A stretch of 46,327 bases of DNA, from contig CAADGB010000361.1 of NCBI GenBank assembly GCA_900696455.1, forward strand, positions 1-46,327, in the 5' to 3' direction. A program made the position numbers and the translations under genes. Shown piece by piece: positions 13,838-22,847 of this stretch. Each line of letters begins with the position of its first letter. Position 1 is the stretch's first letter. A model generated the notes under the pieces. That model was given only the letters and a program-made list of their open reading frames with translations, was not told the origin of the DNA and did not search any database. This DNA comes from an uncultured delta proteobacterium. GTDB taxonomy: Bacteria; Myxococcota_A; Polyangia; Haliangiales; Haliangiaceae.

Positions 13838-15021
13838 AGCGCCTCGAACTCCGTGCGCAGCGTGCTCGCGAGCATGTCATCTAGCTGGACATCGAGCCCG
13901 AGAATTTCGAGAAGCGACGCTAGCCGGAAGTCGTTGCCGTATGCGCGGTCCTCCAGCGTCTCGTAGGCCCACATGACCTGCTGGATGCCAGCCTGCAGCC
14001 AAGCGTAGAGCACGAACGTGACGGCATCCATCGGCCAGGCTGGATCCTCACCCTCTGACTCCGAGAAGCCTGTCACGGCCGGTGGGGCGTGTGCTGCTGC
14101 ATGGGCGGTGATGGCCCGAAGCCGACCGGCGAGACCCGGATCTGCCGCCATTCGCCGCATGGAGCGAGACATCGATGTGTTGTGGTCTCGGGCTTCGTTT
14201 GCTACTTCGCGGTACGCAGAGTCGCTCCTGTCGGTCCACTCGAACGCGTCTTGCGCCGCGAGGTTGCTGGCGGCAGGGGCGACGGGCTGTGCGGGAAGTC
14301 TGTTGCGCAAGCGGTCGATCGGATGACGAGCAAACTCCCAGAGAGCGCGTCCCGTGCCGCCAGCGAGCACTCCGCGCGCAGCACGCACCACTCGCCCGTC
14401 AGGCCCCTTGACCCTCCGCCACTTCGCGGGCATCACCGCCCGCTCGAGGAAGATCGTCCCGATCAGCTCGCCGACCGCGGTGCCGAGCACGCGCGCCTCG
14501 TGGGGCAGGAAGTCCGGATGGCGGGCGAGCCAGGCGTCGACGCCCAGCGCGAGGAGCTCGACGAGGCCAAGGCGCGTCAGCTCGTCCCAGTTCTTGATGC
14601 CCAGCTCGGCCAGGAACTCCCGCAGCGTCTCGGCGACCACGGGGGCCTCGCGCGGCGCCCGGGCGATGGCGTCCGCCATCCGCGACGCGATCCGCTCGTT
14701 GCGCTGGCGGAGCACCGCGGGGTCGGACGGTCGGCCCTTGGCCTCCTCGTGGAGCACCTCGGCGTAGGCCGCGATGTCGGCGCCGGTCTCCTTGATCATG
14801 TACTGCAGCAGCTCGCTCTGCTTGCGGGCCCACAGGTCGCGCTTCTCGCGGTCGGTGTCCGTACGGGAGACCTCGTCGACGTACACGGCCACCACCAGGA
14901 CCAGCAGGAACGCCAGCCCGGCGCGTTGCCCGAGGAGGCCGAAGGCCTGCGCGAGGGCGCGCGCTCGATCGTCGGTCCAGACCCGATCCAGCGCCTGGAC
15001 GGCCGCCACGCAGCCTGGCAT
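13834..15021 (-). CDS. Unknown membrane-anchored protein with a composition break
   Basis: 395 aa. One hydrophobic segment (AGLAFLLVLVVAVYVDEV, about residues 33-50) anchors a mostly helical protein with many Arg, Glu and Ala. A second weakly hydrophobic stretch lies near ELIGTIFLERAV. The DNA for the first ~205 residues (15021 to about 14400) is GC-rich like the neighbours; the DNA for the last ~190 residues is visibly poorer in G+C. The gene is coupled to the lipoprotein gene at 12437. I do not recognise the family, and neither toxin nor immunity motifs are visible. Confidence 0.65.
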   Translation of the reverse strand: MPGCVAAVQALDRVWTDDRARALAQAFGLLGQRAGLAFLLVLVVAVYVDEVSRTDTDREKRDLWARKQSELLQYMIKETGADIAAYAEVLHEEAKGRPSDPAVLRQRNERIASRMADAIARAPREAPVVAETLREFLAELGIKNWDELTRLGLVELLALGVDAWLARHPDFLPHEARVLGTAVGELIGTIFLERAVMPAKWRRVKGPDGRVVRAARGVLAGGTGRALWEFARHPIDRLRNRLPAQPVAPAASNLAAQDAFEWTDRSDSAYREVANEARDHNTSMSRSMRRMAADPGLAGRLRAITAHAAAHAPPAVTGFSESEGEDPAWPMDAVTFVLYAWLQAGIQQVMWAYETLEDRAYGNDFRLASLLEILGLDVQLDDMLASTLRTEFEAL

Positions 15022-15117
15022 GCGGGCCCGGATCCGCGCGCGCGGCGAGCCCGGCCCTGGCGAGGGCGCCGGCCTCCGGCGGAGCGAGGCGGACGCCTGG
15101 CCCGGCCGGGCTGTGGG

Positions 15118-16209
<1,092 letters not shown>

Positions 16210-16216
16210 GGCGGCA

Positions 16217-16222
16217 GCTATA
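16217..16222 (-). promoter_or_regulatory. -10-like TATAGC before murG
   Basis: TATAGC lies 7 nt upstream of the murG ATG in an otherwise GC-rich stretch. No good -35 was found. Confidence 0.35.
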
Positions 16223-16298
16223 GCAACGCCGCGGCGAGGGGGCGAGTTCTGGGGGCGGGCGGGCGGTCGTGGTGTAGCGCCCGCCGCCGCTGGCCGGC

Positions 16299-17132
16299 TC
16301 AGCTCGCCACGGCCATCGGCTGGGCCCAGACCTCGTCGAGGAAGGTGGCGAGCTCGGCGTCGAGTCGGGCGGGGCTGAAGCGCCACTCGTACATGGAGCT
16401 GGCGCGGACGAGGCGGGCGGCGGGGAGCTCGCGGGCGGTGCGGTCGGCGTCGGAGAAGGGGTGGATGGGATCGGAGGGGTGGCCGACCACCAGGGTCGGC
16501 TGGCGGATGCGGCGGCGCTCGGCGGCGGGGGGCGCGGTGCGGCCGAAGGTCAGGCCGTCGAGGATGGCGAGCGACGACCCGGGGTCGCGGCGCGAGAAGT
16601 CGATGGCGACGTCGAGGAGCCAGTTGGTGCGCGGGATCTTGCGGGTGAGCCAGGAGACCAGGCGCATGCCGCGCATGCTGACGCGGATGGCGAGGGCCAG
16701 GGGCACGAACAGCGCGCCGGCGGCGGCGAGGCCGTTCTCGAGGACGGGCATCTCCAGGACCAGGGCGCGGACGCGGTCGGGCGCGGCCACCACCGCCTCG
16801 AGGGCGACGTTGGCGCCGAGCGAGGTGCCGCCGACGACGGCCTGGGCCACGCCCAGGTGATCGAGGAGCGCGATCACGTCGGCGCCGTACTGGGGCATGG
16901 AGTAGGCCTCCATGTCGTGGGGCTGGTCGGAGTCGCCGTGGCCGTACATGTCGACGGTGATCACGCGGTGGCCGCGGGCGGCCAGCGCCGGCGCCAGCTT
17001 GGTGTACATGCGGCTGTCCATGAGCAGGCCGTGGGTGAGGACCACCACCCGCTCGCCGCTGCCGTAGCTGCGGTAGGCGATGCGGCGGCCGGCGTGGACG
17101 AAGCTGGTGGACGCGGGGACGGTGGTCGACAT
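16299..17132 (-). CDS. Alpha/beta-hydrolase
   Basis: 277 aa with the alpha/beta-hydrolase core: oxyanion-hole segment VVVLTHGLLMDSRMY, strand-turn VDMYGHGDSDQP, and the nucleophile elbow GGTSLGAN (GxSxG with Ser). A late Asp (HPSDPIHPF) is likely the acid, but the usual catalytic His is not obvious near the C-terminus; the His of HPF may not be equivalent. Substrate is unknown. No signal peptide. The start ATG 17132 has a strong Shine-Dalgarno (GAGGAG) that can pair with an upstream ACTCCT. Divergent from the enoyl-CoA hydratase gene. Confidence 0.9.
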   Translation of the reverse strand: MSTTVPASTSFVHAGRRIAYRSYGSGERVVVLTHGLLMDSRMYTKLAPALAARGHRVITVDMYGHGDSDQPHDMEAYSMPQYGADVIALLDHLGVAQAVVGGTSLGANVALEAVVAAPDRVRALVLEMPVLENGLAAAGALFVPLALAIRVSMRGMRLVSWLTRKIPRTNWLLDVAIDFSRRDPGSSLAILDGLTFGRTAPPAAERRRIRQPTLVVGHPSDPIHPFSDADRTARELPAARLVRASSMYEWRFSPARLDAELATFLDEVWAQPMAVAS

Positions 17133-17135
17133 GGG

Positions 17136-17152
17136 TACTCCTCTGTCAGGAG
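17136..17152 (-). promoter_or_regulatory. Hairpin able to mask the hydrolase Shine-Dalgarno
   Basis: Inverted repeat ACTCCT/AGGAGT with a 5-nt loop. In the mRNA of the 16299-17132 gene the AGGAGT arm is the Shine-Dalgarno region, so folding would hide it. It may also be a DNA operator between the two divergent genes. Confidence 0.45.
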
Positions 17153-17212
17153 TGTGGCCCGGTCGCGGCGCGGAGTGAAATCCTGAGCACGGCTCGGCGG
17201 CGTGGGGCGGTG

Positions 17213-17218
17213 TAGGTT
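17213..17218 (+). promoter_or_regulatory. -10-like TAGGTT 6 nt before the hydratase start
   Basis: TAGGTT ends exactly 6 nt before the ATG at 17225. This is consistent with a leaderless transcript; no -35 is evident. Confidence 0.35.
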
Positions 17219-17224
17219 CGGGGC

Positions 17225-18148
17225 ATGGCGGAGCTCGAGACCCTGACGACGATGACCTACGAGGTGACCGGGCGGATCGCGCGCATCACGCTGAACCGGC
17301 CGGCGCGCGGCAACGGCATCACCCTCGACCTGCCGCGCGAGCTGGCGGCGTGCGTCGAGCGCGCCAACCTCGATCCGCGGGTCCACGTCATCGCCCTGGC
17401 CGGCAACGGCAAGGGCTTCTGCGGCGGCTACGACCTGGCAGCGTCGGCGGAGGGCGCCATGCAGGGCCTGGCCGCCGGCGAGGCGCCGGCCGGCAGCCCG
17501 CTCGACCCGGCGGTGATCGCGCGCAACCACGACCCGGGCGCGACCTGGGATCCGACGGTCGACTTCGCGATGATGTCGCGCAACGTCCGCGGCTTCATGA
17601 GCCTGTTCCACGGCGACAAGCCGGTGGTGTGCAAGGTCCACGGCTTCTGCGTCGCCGGCGGCACCGACCTGGCGCTGTGCTCCGATCTGCTGGTGATCGA
17701 GGACGACGCCAAGATCGGCTACCCGCCGGCGCGGGTGTGGGGCGTGCCGACGACCGCCCTATGGGTGCACCGCATCGGCCTGGAGAAGGCCAAGCGCCTC
17801 CTGTTCACCGGCGACTGCCTGTCGGGGCGCGAGGCGGTGGCGTGGGGCCTGGCCATCGAGAGCTGGCCGCGGGCCGAGCTCGACGCGCGCGTCGAGGCCC
17901 TGCTCGAGCGCATCGCCCGGCTGCCCGTCAACCAGCTCGTCCTGCACAAGCTGCTGCTCAACCAGAGCGTGGCCAGCCAGGGGCTGTACGCGACCCAGGC
18001 CCTGGCCACGTACTTCGACGGCATCGCCCGCCACACGCCCGAGGGCTACGGCTTCCAGCAGCGGGCCATGGCCGCCGGCTTCCGCGCCGCCGTGCGCGAG
18101 CGCGACGAGCCGTTCGGCGACGCCGGGCCGTCGACGTTCAAGGGCTGA
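17225..18148 (+). CDS. Enoyl-CoA hydratase/isomerase (crotonase) family protein
   Basis: 307 aa. N-terminal crotonase motif RIARITLNRPARGNGIT, the first oxyanion segment KGFCGGYDLAAS, and the second, HGFCVAGGTDLALCSDLLV. The usual catalytic Glu positions are not clear: the segment after the second oxyanion hole reads IGYPPARVWGVPTTALW, so the chemistry could be hydratase, isomerase or another crotonase reaction. An insert (residues ~75-120) makes it longer than the typical 260 aa. It overlaps the convergent transporter gene by 11 bp at the 3' ends. The divergent hydrolase may share a catabolic role, but this is inference. Confidence 0.88.
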   Translation: MAELETLTTMTYEVTGRIARITLNRPARGNGITLDLPRELAACVERANLDPRVHVIALAGNGKGFCGGYDLAASAEGAMQGLAAGEAPAGSPLDPAVIARNHDPGATWDPTVDFAMMSRNVRGFMSLFHGDKPVVCKVHGFCVAGGTDLALCSDLLVIEDDAKIGYPPARVWGVPTTALWVHRIGLEKAKRLLFTGDCLSGREAVAWGLAIESWPRAELDARVEALLERIARLPVNQLVLHKLLLNQSVASQGLYATQALATYFDGIARHTPEGYGFQQRAMAAGFRAAVRERDEPFGDAGPSTFKG

Positions 18149-18578
18149 CCGGCGACCGGCGGGCGGCGCGCTCGAGCAACATGCCGACGGTGGCCGCGCC
18201 GACGAAGACCAGGGCGTCGGTGCCGCCGCTGCCCAGGGACGTCAGCGCCGGCCCCGGGCAGTAGCCGGCCAGGCCCCAGCCGACGCCGAAGATCGCGGCG
18301 CCGGCGAGCAGGCGGAGGTCGAGATCGGTGCGGGTCGGGCGGGCGAACGCGTCGGCGAACAGCGGCGCGCCGCGGCCGGCGACCAGGCGCAGGCCGGCCA
18401 GGTGGGCGAGGACCGCGCCGCCCATCACGAACGCCAGCGTCGGATCCCAGGCCCCGCCGACGTCGAGGAAGGCGAGGACCTTGGTCGGCTGGGTCATGCC
18501 GGCCAGCACCAGGCCGATCGCGAACACGGCGCCGGCGACGAAGGCGGCGGCGGTCGCCGAGGCGTGGGCGCGGCTCAC
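18138..18578 (-). CDS. YeeE/YedE-family sulfur transporter, second half
   Basis: 146 aa, hydrophobic with about four helices. Carries [20 protein letters not shown] and [15 protein letters not shown], both typical of the second component of split YeeE/YedE (thiosulfate/sulfur-compound) transporters, including the conserved Cys in GYCPGP. The GTG start overlaps the stop of the preceding half (GTGA). Known relatives carry thiosulfate or related sulfur species; the exact substrate here is not shown. Confidence 0.88.
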   Translation of the reverse strand: MSRAHASATAAAFVAGAVFAIGLVLAGMTQPTKVLAFLDVGGAWDPTLAFVMGGAVLAHLAGLRLVAGRGAPLFADAFARPTRTDLDLRLLAGAAIFGVGWGLAGYCPGPALTSLGSGGTDALVFVGAATVGMLLERAARRSPVSP

Positions 18579-18997
18579 GACCAGCCTCCGGCCAGGCGGA
18601 CGACGGCGACGGTCACGCCGCCGGTGAGCATGAAGGTCATGACCGCCGCCAGCGAGCGCACCGACAGCCGCGACAGCCCGCACACGCCGTGGCCGCTGGT
18701 GCAGCCGCTGCCGAGGCGGGTGCCGAAGCCGACCAGCAGGCCGGCGACCGCGACCCCGGCCAGGGGCGGGGGCGAGGCGGTGAGCGCCGCCGGCGCGATC
18801 ATCGCCGCCGCCACGCCGGCGACCAGCATCCCGGCGACGAAGGCCAGGCGCCACGTGCGGCCGGCGGCGTCGCCGACGAGCAGCTCGCCCCAGATGCTGG
18901 AGATGCCGGCCACGCGGCCGAGGCCGAGCCAGAGCGCGGTGGCGGCCAGGCCGATGAGCGCGCCGCCGCCGAGCGCGATGAGGTACGTCGAGAGCAT
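18575..18997 (-). CDS. YeeE/YedE-family sulfur transporter, first half
   Basis: 140 aa with about four helices. The signature [17 protein letters not shown] holds the two conserved cysteines of the family. Together with the gene at 18138 it would form a two-part transporter as in the PmpA/PmpB type. The ATG is 23 bp after the ftsW stop, so it may be transcribed with ftsW although the function is unrelated. No rhodanese or ArsR regulator, the usual partners, is found beside it. Confidence 0.88.
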   Translation of the reverse strand: MLSTYLIALGGGALIGLAATALWLGLGRVAGISSIWGELLVGDAAGRTWRLAFVAGMLVAGVAAAMIAPAALTASPPPLAGVAVAGLLVGFGTRLGSGCTSGHGVCGLSRLSVRSLAAVMTFMLTGGVTVAVVRLAGGWS

Positions 18998-19020
18998 GGC
19001 CAGGGATAGCCCGCCTTGGC

Positions 19021-20286
19021 TCAGGCGACCACGACCTGGACCCGGCTCCGCTTGCGCAGCGGGCGGACCTGGTTGGCCAGCACGCGGTGGCGGGGCAGCA
19101 TCGGGGCGCGGCGGCCGATGTTGAGGAGCAGGCCGACCAGGAACATCGTCACCACCAGCGAGGTGCCGCCGTAGCTGACCAGGGGCAGGGTGATGCCCTT
19201 GTTGGGGACCACGCCCATGACCACGCCGACGTTGAGCAGGGCCTGGAGCGCGAACATCATCGTGATGCCGAGCGCGACGTAGCCGCCGAAGGTGTCGCGG
19301 GCGCCGAGGGCGGCGCGCACGCCGCGCCACACCAGCACGCCGAACAGGGCCAGCACCACCGCCACGCCGAGGAAGCCGAGCTCCTCGCCGATCGGGGCGA
19401 GGATGAAGTCGTTGTGGCCCTCGGGCATGTAGCCCAGCGACTGGCGCGAGTTGCCGAGCCCGACGCCGGTGAGGCCGCCCGAGCCCAGCGACACGTGGGC
19501 CTGTACCATCTGGTAGGCCTCGCGGTCGCCGAAGGCCTCGGGGTTGAAGTAGGCCATGAACCGCCGCAGGCGCCACGGCGTGCCGACGATGAGCTGGTAG
19601 GCCAGGGGCGCCGCCGCCAGCACCGCGAGGACGATGTACGAGACGCGCGCGCCGGCGACGAACAGCATGACGAGGGTGGTGGCGCCGAGGATGAGCGAGC
19701 TGCCGAGGTCGGGCTGGAGCAGGAGCAGGCCCATCATCACCGCGCACACCACCAGGTGCGGCACGAAGCCGATCGTGAAGGTCTTGACCTTCTCGGCCTT
19801 GCGCGACAGCGACGCCGCCAGGTAGGTGACCAGCGCGAGCTTGGCCAGCTCGACCGGCTGGAACGAGATCGGGCCGAGCAGGAGCCAGCGCCGGGCGCCG
19901 TTGAGCGGCGGCATGGTCAGGGCGAGGGCCAGGAGGACGATCGACACCGCCAGCAGCGGGTACGTCCGCCGGCGCAGCACCCGGTAGTCGAGGGTGGCCG
20001 CCACCCACATCGCGAACCCGCCCAGGACCAGGAACACGCACTGGCGCTCGAGGAAGAACGCGCCGTCGCCGAGCCGGGTCGCCGCCCGCACCGCGGTCGC
20101 GGCGTAGATCTCGACGGTGCCGATGGCGAGGAGCGCGAGCACCGCGCCGATCAGGATCAGGTCGTACGGCCGCTCCGCGACCTCGGCGACCGGCGTCTGC
20201 CGGCTCAGCGCGGGCGGCGCGGCGGCGGCGGTCGCGGCGGCGGCGGCGGCGGCGGGCGCGAGCGACGGATCACGGGGTGGCAGCAC
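19021..20286 (-). CDS. ftsW: Septal lipid II polymerase FtsW (SEDS family)
   Basis: Glycosyltransferase that polymerises lipid II together with FtsI. 421 aa from a GTG, with an Ala/Pro-rich N-terminal extension of about 40 residues and then about ten helices. SEDS motifs are present: [23 protein letters not shown] (read as the family's NGARRW...QPSE region), [28 protein letters not shown] and [13 protein letters not shown]. The basic C-terminal tail is cytoplasmic. GTG 20286 is the only start close to the conserved part; the reading frame stays open further upstream through a hexanucleotide repeat, so an alternative start cannot be excluded. Confidence 0.94.
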   Translation of the reverse strand: MLPPRDPSLAPAAAAAAATAAAAPPALSRQTPVAEVAERPYDLILIGAVLALLAIGTVEIYAATAVRAATRLGDGAFFLERQCVFLVLGGFAMWVAATLDYRVLRRRTYPLLAVSIVLLALALTMPPLNGARRWLLLGPISFQPVELAKLALVTYLAASLSRKAEKVKTFTIGFVPHLVVCAVMMGLLLLQPDLGSSLILGATTLVMLFVAGARVSYIVLAVLAAAPLAYQLIVGTPWRLRRFMAYFNPEAFGDREAYQMVQAHVSLGSGGLTGVGLGNSRQSLGYMPEGHNDFILAPIGEELGFLGVAVVLALFGVLVWRGVRAALGARDTFGGYVALGITMMFALQALLNVGVVMGVVPNKGITLPLVSYGGTSLVVTMFLVGLLLNIGRRAPMLPRHRVLANQVRPLRKRSRVQVVVA

Positions 20287-20294
20287 CGGGGCCC

Positions 20295-20330
20295 AGGATG
20301 CCGAGCCCCCCGGGATCGGACAACTTTTTC
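20295..20330 (-). promoter_or_regulatory. Putative ftsW promoter with A-tract/TTG motif
   Basis: Minus-strand order: GAAAAAG, TTGTCC (20318-20323), 17-nt spacer, CATCCT (20295-20300), 8 nt, GTG. It matches the elements before ftsQ, ftsZ and rsmH; the -10 is weak. Confidence 0.45.
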
Positions 20331-20343
20331 GGTCGTCGCGCCC

Positions 20344-20398
<55 letters not shown>

Positions 20399-20451
20399 CG
20401 GGGGCAGCAGCTCTGCCGGGCATTGCCGGCCGGCGGCGCCGCGAAGCCGCC

Positions 20452-20457
20452 TAGCCT
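20452..20457 (+). promoter_or_regulatory. -10-like TAGCCT 6 nt before the lipoprotein start
   Basis: TAGCCT ends exactly 6 nt before ATG 20464. There is no Shine-Dalgarno in between and no well-placed -35. Confidence 0.3.
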
Positions 20458-20463
20458 GGTCAC

Positions 20464-21063
20464 ATGCGCTCCCTCACGTTCCTGCTCGGAGCCCTCGTTG
20501 CCTGTGGTGGCGCCAGCGACGCGCCGCCCGATCCCCCCCTCGACGCGGCCCTCGACGCACCGATCGATGCGGCGCCCATGTGCAACGTCTCGAGTACCGC
20601 CTTCGGCTCGCTGGGCGCGCGGCCCGGGGTCGCGACCTGGCAGCAGGGAAGCCAGCCGAACGCCGGGCTCGGCGGGCTGTTCATCCCCCTCGAGGAGAGC
20701 GCCGAGCCCGACCAGCTCTACATCAGCCTGTGGGGCATCACGCAGCAGGATCCGGAACCGCTGGTGGCCGGGACGTACCCGCTGGTTGGCCCGCAGCTCC
20801 AGCTCACCACGTGCAAGGTGTGCGTCACGATCGGCGCCAACTGGGCACCGGGTGGGCCGGCGCCGCTCGACGACGTGTACGCGGCGACCGGCGGGACCGT
20901 CGTGATCACGACGATCGAGACCCAGGCGGGTGGTGCGCTCGAGATCAGCTTCGAGGGGCTGACGTTCGAGCACGCCGTGCTCACGCCGTCCGGGAACGTG
21001 CCGGCCGGTGACGGCTGCGTCACGGCGATCGACGACGTCTCCTTCAGCGGCACCTTCCAGTAG
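20464..21063 (+). CDS. Small predicted lipoprotein
   Basis: 199 aa. Signal peptide and lipobox LVAC (Cys14) are followed by an Asp/Ala/Pro spacer (DAALDAPIDAAP), a common myxobacterial lipoprotein layout, then a beta-rich domain with Cys pairs (TTCKVCVTIG; a late Cys near DGCVTAID). No family recognised. It stands alone on the plus strand between ftsW and the minus-strand lipoprotein gene at 21128. Confidence 0.8.
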   Translation: MRSLTFLLGALVACGGASDAPPDPPLDAALDAPIDAAPMCNVSSTAFGSLGARPGVATWQQGSQPNAGLGGLFIPLEESAEPDQLYISLWGITQQDPEPLVAGTYPLVGPQLQLTTCKVCVTIGANWAPGGPAPLDDVYAATGGTVVITTIETQAGGALEISFEGLTFEHAVLTPSGNVPAGDGCVTAIDDVSFSGTFQ

Positions 21064-21127
21064 CTCCGGAGCGGCAGCGGGACCGACGACACGTGGTCCG
21101 CCGTCAGCGCGGGCACCTCACGCCGGC

Positions 21128-22633
21128 TCAAGTCCCGGCGATGATCGCGCCCCCGGCGAGGCCGGTGTACGTGTCGCGGGGCAGGAGCCCGAGCCAGGCG
21201 TCCTCGGCCGGGGTGTGGAAGACGTTGGCGTAGATCCAGGCGTTGAGGTCGGTGAAGCTGACGTCGCCCTGTGCGTACGCGTGCACGAGGCGGCCGCGGA
21301 TCTGCGGGCGCAGCCGCACCTCGTTGAGGGCGGTGTCGGCGACCAGGGTCTGCTCGAGGCGGGCGATGACCGCGGCCCGGGCCGCGTCGGCGAGCGGCGT
21401 CGCGCCGGGCGCGGCGAGCAGGCTGTCGACCAGGCGGCGGGCCTCGGCGGAGAGGATGGGGCGGGGCGCCGCGCGGCGCTTCGGGCTCGCGGCGGGCGGC
21501 TGGACCGGGCCGGCCTTCCCCGGGGCGGGCTGCGCCCGGCCGACCGGGGCCACCTGCCACGGGTCGGTCGCGGCGGCGGCGGCCAGCGCCGGATCGGGCG
21601 CGGCGCCCACGCCGAGCAGGGCCTGGCCGATCTCCGCCCACAGCTCGAGGTCGTCGGGGAGCTCGCCGGGGTCGAGGCCGAGATCGACGGTGCGCAGCAT
21701 CGGCACCTCGACGTACGCCTTCATCATGGTGGCGCGCTGCGCGGCCTCGGCGGTCTGCCGGATCACGTCGTCGGTGAGCAGCGCGCGGCCGCCGGCGAGG
21801 ACGGCGATCTTCGGCAGCGCGGCCCAGCGGGCCTGGGTGGCGCGCCGCGCCGCCTCGTGATGCTCGACGAGCCGGCGGGCGCGGGCGCGGGCGGGCTCGC
21901 CGGCGAGCGCGGCGTGGAGCGCCAGCGACGTGGTCAGCTCGCGCCGGAACACCTCGGGCGCGTACATGCCGGGCAGGACGTCGAGCGGGCGGCCGTCGGC
22001 GTCGAGCACGTAGTGGGCGCTGTTGCCGGTGACCGTGGACACGAGCGCGCGGCCGTCGCCGAAGTCGACGGTGATCCGCGGCACCTGGCGCTCGCTCGAC
22101 CAGTGCAGCACGAAGCGCTCGCCGAGGAGCTCGCGCACCGCGGGGTCGGGGTAGAGGATGGTGCGGAAGAAGCGGCTGTTGGCGCACGACAGGTCCTCGT
22201 CGAGGCGGCCCAGCATGCGCAGGGACAGGATCGGCTTGCCGCTGGCGCGGGCGACGGCGCGCGCCTGGTCGAGGTCTTCGTACCAGTAGAGGCGCGACAG
22301 GGTCGCGTAGCGCTGGCCGGCGACCTTGTCGATCGTGGCGGCGAGGCGGGCGCGGGCCTCGGGGTCGCGGGTGGCGTCGTGGGCGGCGAGCAGGCGGGCG
22401 AGGGCGGCCGGGCCCTCGGCGCGGAGAGCGGCCAGCGCCGCGGCGTCGCGATCGGGCGCGGCGGCGCCGCCGAGGTCGCCGGCGCTGGTGGCGCCGTGGG
22501 GCGGGGCGACGAGCGCCGGGGCGGGCGCGGCCTGCGGGTCGCGGCGCGTGTCGCCGGCCGGCGCGGTGGCCGACACGGTCGAGCAGGCGAGGAGCGCGGT
22601 GAGCGGGACGGGGGCGAGGGCGCGGAGGGTCAT
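21128..22633 (-). CDS. Lipoprotein with thioredoxin-like fold
   Basis: 501 aa. Lipobox LLAC at Cys17. After a low-complexity region, residues ~110-260 resemble thioredoxin-like proteins of the YyaL/thioredoxin-7 kind: a helix, then SGKPILSLRMLGRLDEDLSC, then FFRTILYPDPAVRELLGERFVLHW, and a late NSAHYVLDADGRPLDVLPG strand. Only one Cys lies at the expected active-site helix, so disulfide exchange is doubtful. The C-terminal half is Ala/Pro-rich and helical. Role unknown; it sits between ftsW and murD with another lipoprotein. Confidence 0.75.
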   Translation of the reverse strand: MTLRALAPVPLTALLACSTVSATAPAGDTRRDPQAAPAPALVAPPHGATSAGDLGGAAAPDRDAAALAALRAEGPAALARLLAAHDATRDPEARARLAATIDKVAGQRYATLSRLYWYEDLDQARAVARASGKPILSLRMLGRLDEDLSCANSRFFRTILYPDPAVRELLGERFVLHWSSERQVPRITVDFGDGRALVSTVTGNSAHYVLDADGRPLDVLPGMYAPEVFRRELTTSLALHAALAGEPARARARRLVEHHEAARRATQARWAALPKIAVLAGGRALLTDDVIRQTAEAAQRATMMKAYVEVPMLRTVDLGLDPGELPDDLELWAEIGQALLGVGAAPDPALAAAAATDPWQVAPVGRAQPAPGKAGPVQPPAASPKRRAAPRPILSAEARRLVDSLLAAPGATPLADAARAAVIARLEQTLVADTALNEVRLRPQIRGRLVHAYAQGDVSFTDLNAWIYANVFHTPAEDAWLGLLPRDTYTGLAGGAIIAGT

Positions 22634-22681
22634 GCCCCGTTGTACGCGCCGTCGCCGCGCCGCCCGGTCAGGCCTGGGTAA

Positions 22682-22832
22682 GCGTTCGCGGGCCCCGCGC
22701 GTTCGCGGGCCCCGCGCCGAGGTGCAGCCGAGGCGATCTGCTCCGACTCAGATCGGCACCGGCGTCCTCGCCGGGACCGACCGATCGATCAGCGCGTGTG
22801 ATTCCTTCACACGCTCCGCGCGTTCGCGGGCC
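22682..22832. repeat. 17-bp direct repeats flanking the truncated element
   Basis: GCGTTCGCGGGCCCCGC occurs in tandem at 22682-22698 and 22699-22715. Its first 13 bp occur again at 22820-22832, on the other side of element copy B. The element therefore looks inserted into a small repeat array. Confidence 0.85.
22716..22816 (+). repeat. Dispersed multi-hairpin element, truncated copy B
   Basis: About 101 bp matching the right half of copies A (6956-7169) and C (44268-44484): CCGA/TCGG hairpin, CCGGCG/CGCCGG hairpin and the terminal GCGTGTGA/TCACACGC hairpin. The left ~112 bp with the first hairpins are absent. It lies in the 214-bp gap between the two lipoprotein genes; apart from the repeats nothing else is seen in that gap. 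Confidence 0.88.
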
Positions 22833-22847
22833 GCCGTCGCCGCGCCG

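Noticed and set aside
12437-15021. Toxin-immunity pair
   Set aside because: The C-terminal composition break is suggestive, but no nuclease, deaminase or other toxin motif is visible and the partner is a propeller-like lipoprotein, not a typical immunity protein.
16299-18148. Divergent hydrolase and crotonase as a defined catabolic pathway
   Set aside because: Two broad families and a shared intergenic region are not enough to name a substrate or pathway.
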